Below are positions 58,101-64,000 of a stretch of 64,000 nucleotides of DNA, piece after piece. A program made the position numbers and the translations under genes. Under the pieces are notes generated by a model. The model was not told the origin of the DNA, made no database searches, and was given only the letters and a program-made list of their open reading frames with translations. The stretch comes from Glandiceps talaboti (Eukaryota; Hemichordata; Enteropneusta; Spengelidae), in assembly GCF_964340395.1 (NCBI RefSeq), contig NC_135557.1:22039225-22103224 (forward strand), in the 5' to 3' direction. Positions within the stretch are counted from its first letter, which is position 1. Each line of letters opens with the position of its first letter.

Positions 58101-59245
58101 AGGGTAATCGTGATCTTCAAATATTGACAGGATTTGTATCTCGGCAATGTCCTCATGGCTGGGAGCTGGCCTTGCCAGATATTTGGCATTGGGCTGGAAG
58201 ATTAGTTTCGAGTGAGGCAATTGCATGCCTATATACTTTGTCTGAAAGAATTGGCATGTTGTCCTTCCAAGTGAATATACTGCTGTTGCCGAAGCACTGT
58301 GTACTTTTAAAAAGTCACGTTTTCTAGCGTCGAATTCTTCCTGACCATTCGTGCAGTCTGGAATAAGGCTAAGAGGCATAACATCCAGAGACCAGAGGTT
58401 AACGAAATAAAGTGCTGCTGTTGGAAATGTTTTTTTTTCTTATGAAATATGCAGCTTCGGAAGTGAGCATGCTAAACCCTATCACAATAGCTATGTTTTC
58501 GAGATCGTCTAAATGTGGGAAGTAAGTCTCATGATGGTCAAGGAGATTGCTTTTAGGAATGTCACGTGCAAATCGTCCTCTCGGTTTTGGACACACAAGG
58601 TTCACATTGAGATTTTTAGCAGCGATATTTTCCTCAGCAGTTGTTTGTGATGCAGTGCAGTAGATCGAGACACGAAGGGTACTGAGTAAGTGAATAAGAA
58701 GATTAGTTACTGCAGCAATTCCACCACGTATGGCACAACCTAAACGATCGCTGACAATCAGTACACCAGGAGGATCCTGATCCTGTTCAGGCCTATAGTC
58801 GGTAGAAATAAGATTATTTGATACATTAAACAAGAATTACACCAAGATTATTGTCTACACACTAATGATGTAGTGAATGGTTTCACAAATGGAAACAACA
58901 AAGAATATCTCAGTCTAACATATAACATTTTACCTTTTTTACATGTAATATGTTTTACAATTGTGTTGGGGACAGAGCGATTCTCCATGAAGTATGTTTG
59001 CGCAATGATTCTCAAAGCATGCACGTATGTGCGCACGATATAAACTTACTTGACAAGAATTTTGTGTAATGAATGTCATTATTTTACACGTTTTTGGAGA
59101 TTTTAATTAGTTAAATGCAATCAGTTTAGATATAAACATATGGTGTATTTTCACAATATTTAATTCTATCAACAATTGACACGTCAACTTACTGTGTCCG
59201 CTTAGTAGCCACTGGACGTCTGTTCGTCTCATCATGATCACTCAT
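55168..59245 (-). CDS. GT4-like glycosyltransferase fold + TRADD-N-like domain + coiled coil (frameshifted)
   Basis: Exons: 59245-59193, 58792-57542, 57346-57275, 56924-56547, 55643-55168. All junctions are GT-AG and phases agree only if one A is removed from a nine-A run near 58429-58437 (minus strand), giving 742 aa. Residues about 27-420 resemble a GT-B GT4 enzyme: VLIVSDRLG, a GGI loop, and AMAMGIPVVIPR. Both glutamates of the C-terminal EX7E motif are replaced (M and T), so catalysis is doubtful. Exon 3 has a basic NLS-like PPRKRRKH. Exon 4 (about 505-583) resembles a TRADD N-terminal-type fold: YSVNCETLGALECLWKNYET, then DYDECRRELLL. Exon 5 is a heptad-rich coiled coil. The 5' end has an acceptor (TTTTTCAG) 40 bp before the ATG, so a 5'UTR exon lies upstream. 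An innate-immune or signalling role is inference from domain company. If the frameshift is real, this is a pseudogene. Confidence 0.75.
58429..58437 (-). other. Nine-A homopolymer with apparent +1 frameshift
   Basis: Frame 1 up to IRKK continues as N-I-S-N and stops after 12 more codons. Removing one A gives KKTFPTAALYFVNLW and runs on into the rest of the exon without a stop, and makes the phase match the next exon. Could be a sequencing or assembly error, a real mutation, or slippage. Confidence 0.8.
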
Positions 59246-59793
59246 TGTTGTAATGTAAATCACACTGTCAATAGCATGGAAACCCTGAAAAACACATGGA
59301 GAGATATCGTTGTATAATTACTCGTCATTCTGCAGTAAAACTTGAAAGTTATGTTGATATCGATCGGGTACAATAAGTTTATGTTTTGTAAATACATGCA
59401 CCGAGTAAATAACCAGGAAAACTACTTTTGATAACGTGATCATCAAAATGTACTAGTTTTACATCTCTCTACTATCAGAGGTGAGATCTGAATCGGAGTC
59501 AACAAAATTAATATGACATATCTAAGGATGAGTACCTAAGAAAACACTATATGTAACAATGCTATTTATTATAATTATCTTTTTTTTAATTTGATATGCT
59601 GGCAATGTAGTATAATGTCAACAAAATCAGAATTGCACAATGCCTCCCTTCTGGTGTCGGTGAATCAACTCGGGTAATAGCTTTAGTTTATCCGTAGCTT
59701 TGTTTGTCTTTTTAAACCACCGTAAAATAACCCTGATTTTATTGACGAAGTGTCGTGCAAGCTCTCATTTGTCAAATACGTTCTGTATAGTTA

Positions 59794-59979
<186 letters not shown>

Positions 59980-61433
59980 CTAGACCAACACCTATCAGCC
60001 TGTACACGTAGTAAACGTTGTTTGTCCATACCAGGTGCCAGTTCTAATGTGGTGACACTGATAACCTTGTAAACTTTGATGAAACCACACAGTAAATATC
60101 TCATTTGTTTTGATACACTTATCGATTAATTTATCACTTCAGTACGTACCTATGCTGTGTCTAACTGTGCAACCCGAGTCGTTGCCTATATCAGTTAACT
60201 TTGACACAGTAACGTTTCCCATTGTTAAAAATTGAGTTAAATACAGTTTACCATAGTAGGTTATGGAATAAGAAATAGATTATTGAATTCATCGAATATG
60301 ATATAATATGACCATCTTGTGTCTATATTTGTATGAACACTTCTTTGAGACTTAATTTTTTTATGTTTGTGACCCTTCCTCTTCCCAACTAACCATGAAA
60401 AAAGCCTAGCAATTACATGATGAGTGGGACGGGGGAAGGGTCAGTGGTTATGGGCGCTCAGTAGAACAAACTCATAAATAATTAATAAGGTAGTCATAGT
60501 ACAGCTGATTTATTAAAACCAACATAAAACAAGCTAAAATTGGTTTAGAAAAAAAATACAACATATTTTCAAATTATTTCTTTATAACATGGTACCTTGT
60601 AGGTAACACATATTTTTAAAGAGCGAGAAAAAAATGTCAGACGTTTCAAAACATAATTGACTACAATTGTGTGCCGAATCACAAGATGTTGATGCATTAT
60701 CGGTTGAAAGTTACTACAATATCAAGCTGATGCATTATGGGCTGGCTACTACATTGTCAATTGTTACAAATTTGCCACAATAGCAGGCTAAACATATTTG
60801 ATTTCTTGGAATGATGGAGGGGTATTAACCTCATTTGATACTACGTTTATAGCAAAAACTAATAATCTATATTATTCAATTTAATAATCAAATTATGCTG
60901 TTCTTAACCGAGTGCCATTGTTTGGTGGATGGTTACATGACATAGCTTTGTTCCTCTTTGTGGTTGACTTCATTTGACTTGATTTTTCTAGTGATTAGAC
61001 AGACAAGTCTCAACCTGTAGTAAATGTTGTTTGTTTACTCTCAGGTACCTGGATATATGGTTTGATAACCTCTGCCACTTTGATAAATCCTTACACATAT
61101 ATCGAATGTGATGCAGCAATCAATCAATATATTATGTCAAAATGTTAATGTCAGGTATCTTAGCATTCTATGCATCAAGTGTACAATTAGCACAAACTTG
61201 TTTGACTTCAATTTCAAAAATGTTTAGGTTGAGTTATCCAATATTCTTGTAGATGGGGTGTTACCACAGGTGTTTAGGTGAATAAACAATGTCTCCATAG
61301 TTTACTAGTTATCATATGTACACAGATGTAAGCTGACATATATAAAATTTGCTGTGAATTAAACGGAAAGATCCAACTAGAGTATGAAATGAATTTAACA
61401 TTTAACATCAGAACAAGGAGGAGAAGGGAGAGA

Positions 61434-61562
61434 TACATACATACATACATACATACATACATACATACATACATACATACATACATACATACATACATAC
61501 ATACAGAGAGAAGGGAGAGAGAGGGGAGACATAGAGAGAGACGGAGACTAGATAGACAGACA
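61434..61562. repeat. (ATAC)n followed by GAGA-rich tract
   Basis: About 70 bp of ATAC followed by purine-rich GAGAGAGGG and GACAGACAG stretches. Frames across it are artefacts. Confidence 0.95.
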
Positions 61563-62204
61563 GAGAGATTTTTATGGGCTTTGGTACACATAGAAACAGG
61601 ACCTTTTAGTTTTGAGCTGAAAGACATGCCTTGTAGTTTTCTATTATATTGCTAAAAAGGAGATCGTCATTAGGAAACTTGTAGAATTGGTATGTTCAAC
61701 ACATTTCTGAATATAAACCACAAACACATAGCATGCAATTTTTCCCATAAATTAATACCCATATGGAAGTCTCCAACGAGAGTATGAAATGAAACAATGG
61801 TCAAAACACAACATCAAAAAGGTATTAATTGTAAATTGTGAAAAGTAACTGACTACCTGCGAATTTAACAAATAAATTGTAAATTTACTGATTTGTGAAT
61901 ACAAACCACACAAACGTGAATGAAATGAATTTAACCTCAGAACACGACATTTAAAAGAGAACTAAGTACAAATAACACATTCTATGGTTTCACAATGTGG
62001 TATTCAGACCCGTTCAAAATTGCCACAACACATCTAACACGATATACCACAGATCTAAAGCAAACAAATTAACTGGTGGCAATCATTAATGTCGACAACA
62101 CACAAAATTACGACACGGGATTTTTATTTACAGAATCAAATCCGTGGTGGCTTACAACTCAGAAAGCATGTACCACTTACCAACACACTAAATATTTCAT
62201 TTCA

Positions 62205-62330
62205 GAAGTGCCCCCCCCCCCACACACACACACCTCTATCATTAAGACAGTTGGACAGACACTGCACAATGCCTACAGCACTACTGAACCATATCACTTC
62301 ATCAGTTGTGCTAAAAACTAGAATATGAAA
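62205..62330. mobile_element. Solo end of the 46.6-53.9 kb element family
   Basis: Poly-C/CA microsatellite, then TTGGACAGACACTGCACAAT, GCCTACAGCACTACTGAACC and ATCAGTTGTGCTAAAAAC. This is the same order and orientation as the right arm at 53.8 kb. The partner end was not found nearby. Confidence 0.7.
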
Positions 62331-63562
62331 TCGTGTGTAGGGTGAAATGCTGATGTTGCTTCGGTCTTGTTGGCCTATTCAATAAAATTGTCTTATCTAA
62401 TTTGTAGCCGATGTTCTAAGTCCCATCATGTCGTGAATGGTTTTATCTCTACCAGGTACCTGCCCTAATGTAGTGATAACCTTATACACTTTGATAACTC
62501 TACACACCTACATCGCATGCAATACACACATTAATCAACGCGTCAATATCAATAGATACCTGTGTGTAGTGGTATGCCGATCATATATATACGTGACTGT
62601 GCCTACATAATCCAGGAGTAATGTCTATGTCTGTCTTTACCATACTTTCTACACAGCTTTTGATATGAGTGATATCCATTATAGAATACATAAGGTAGAT
62701 ACTGAGGGTACATATCTTAAGTGTCCAAATTTTTTTTATACATTTATGAATGTGAAATTGTCAATAATGATCTATGTATGATAATCAGCTTTGATCTGCA
62801 TATCACATATCTTGATTGTGATTCATTTTCAAATCATGATTTTGGTACACGTACTTGAATAGACAGGTAACAATAGACTTAGAGTTGTGTGAGTAATTAT
62901 TCTCATGCATTCTCACCGCCAGAGTTAAGCGTTGCCGTAAAAGAGGCTAGTGATGTTACGACGATGATTGTCTTGTGGATCAATACAGAAAAAGATTATT
63001 TTCCTGTTTCAGATCGACGGGAACTCTTGTAAATGTGTGTTCTGAACATTGCTATAACATACAACTACTGTATAATCTGAAAGAACACATAAGTCTCATA
63101 TTAGAATACCATATTTACTAGAGGAACTGGTTTATTTTTTTACACCTAAACTTTGAACCGAATGTTTCGTCTTATCATACATTAACGCAAAGCTGTTTGT
63201 CTTCGGTAAATGTATGACACAGTTCGGTACAAAAAGCCTAAATATATTGACATCTAGTGTTGTTGTCGGTGCTAAATTCTCGCTGATAAACTACGAAATA
63301 CAAATCTTGACACAATAAAAAGTACGTCGTAGTTGTCAAACCCTGCTTGCATTTTGGGGGACGAAATGACACACAATACAATCCCCTAAAATAACTCTCT
63401 CTCCGCCCCATCCAAAGCCTGTAAGTTGTGTGAATCCGATAATCTGACACTAACTTTTTCCCTGCCAACCATGAACTGTGAAATCTTTATCGGCAACTAC
63501 ATGTATCCTATATTTCTTTTCTGAAAAATCATAATACAAGCTCTGTTGTCAATTTAACAAAT

Positions 63563-63658
63563 ATGGCGGTCTGTAGATGCTGTGCCTCATTGAGTAACTT
63601 TGGGATCGAACTTTCTCGAGGTGCATTTGCGTCATTTTCCAACATGCGAACTGTATAG
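63563..63658 (+). CDS. Possible first exon or 31-codon ORF, mitochondrial-presequence-like
   Basis: ATGGCGGTC in an AACAAATATGGCGGTC context (the same 16 bases as in the SMG9 promoter, 2548-2563) starts a frame of 31 codons: MAVCRCCASLSNFGIEL, then SRGAFASFSNMRTV and TAG. It has Arg and small residues and no acidic residue except one Glu, as in mitochondrial presequences. A donor could fall inside (CGAG|GTGCAT). Anything further lies beyond the window or is unrecognised. Confidence 0.3.
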   Translation: MAVCRCCASLSNFGIELSRGAFASFSNMRTV

Positions 63659-64000
63659 GCAGTATACTGAATTGTAATTTATTTTTATCTTTTATCAAAG
63701 TTAAGTATTTTCATTCCTAACCTAATGTAAATCTAAAAGTAGACGCGGTAATCTAAACGTTACAACCTGGATAGGGTAACTATGTGGATCATTGAAGATC
63801 ACGAAATCTCATGATCACGATTTCAAAGTTGAACATACAGTAGCGTCATACCTAATCAGATAGTTATACATATTCATCAGAATTAATGTAACTATCGTAC
63901 AAGAATTTATATATCACTGTAATACAAATATTTATTTTCACTGTAAGTGGTTACTGACGTCTAATTCAACCATATATATTCGTCTTTCTTTCAAAGGGAC

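Overview
This window is AT-rich animal nuclear DNA. Its genes are split by GT-AG introns, the intergenic DNA is full of micro- and minisatellites and foldback (MITE-like) elements, and the recognisable proteins are metazoan. It looks like a marine invertebrate, deuterostome or lophotrochozoan. The style of the GT4/TRADD-N gene and of the repeats recalls lancelets or hemichordates, but the species cannot be fixed from sequence alone.

Layout. 0-2.5 kb: repeats, one foldback element and a likely divergent promoter. 3.7-12.1 kb (+): SMG9, a nonsense-mediated decay cofactor, rebuilt as 11 coding exons (497 aa). 12.1-15.6 kb: 3'UTR repeats, a 59-bp minisatellite, a foldback element and a palindromic tRNA-derived SINE pair. 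15.7-16.9 kb (-): CFAP126/Flattop, a ciliary protein, 3 of its exons. It is divergent from EIF3F (17.4-22.9 kb, +, 8 exons, 280 aa) across a 560-bp shared promoter carrying a CRE. 24-25.4 kb: duplicated ACAT satellite. 26.7-27.5 kb (-): the last exon of an NHL beta-propeller protein. 27.6-33.8 kb: no clear gene, but about 16 RFX/X-box-like palindromes, nine of them spaced at about 160 bp. 37.2-55.1 kb: four large minisatellites (59, 29, 49 and 43 bp units). The 49-bp array lies inside a 7.2-kb element with long inverted ends. 55.2-59.2 kb (-): a multi-exon gene coding for a degenerate GT4 glycosyltransferase fold, a basic NLS-like stretch, a TRADD-N-like domain and a coiled coil (742 aa if one homopolymer frameshift is corrected). 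59.3-64 kb: diverged duplications, microsatellites and a possible first exon at 63.56 kb.

Three signals stand out. (1) Seven of the 20 splice sites of SMG9 and two of the 14 of EIF3F sit in small tandem arrays that copy the exon-intron junction itself. One of these (SMG9 exon 9 acceptor, 16 x 42 bp) is an unbroken, mostly synonymously varying reading frame that could add up to 210 aa. (2) A periodic cluster of X-box palindromes. (3) The GT4/TRADD-N gene, which lacks both glutamates of the GT4 EX7E motif and carries a poly-A frameshift. SMG9 and EIF3F are housekeeping RNA-decay and translation genes; CFAP126 shares a promoter with one of them. No operon-like system is evident.
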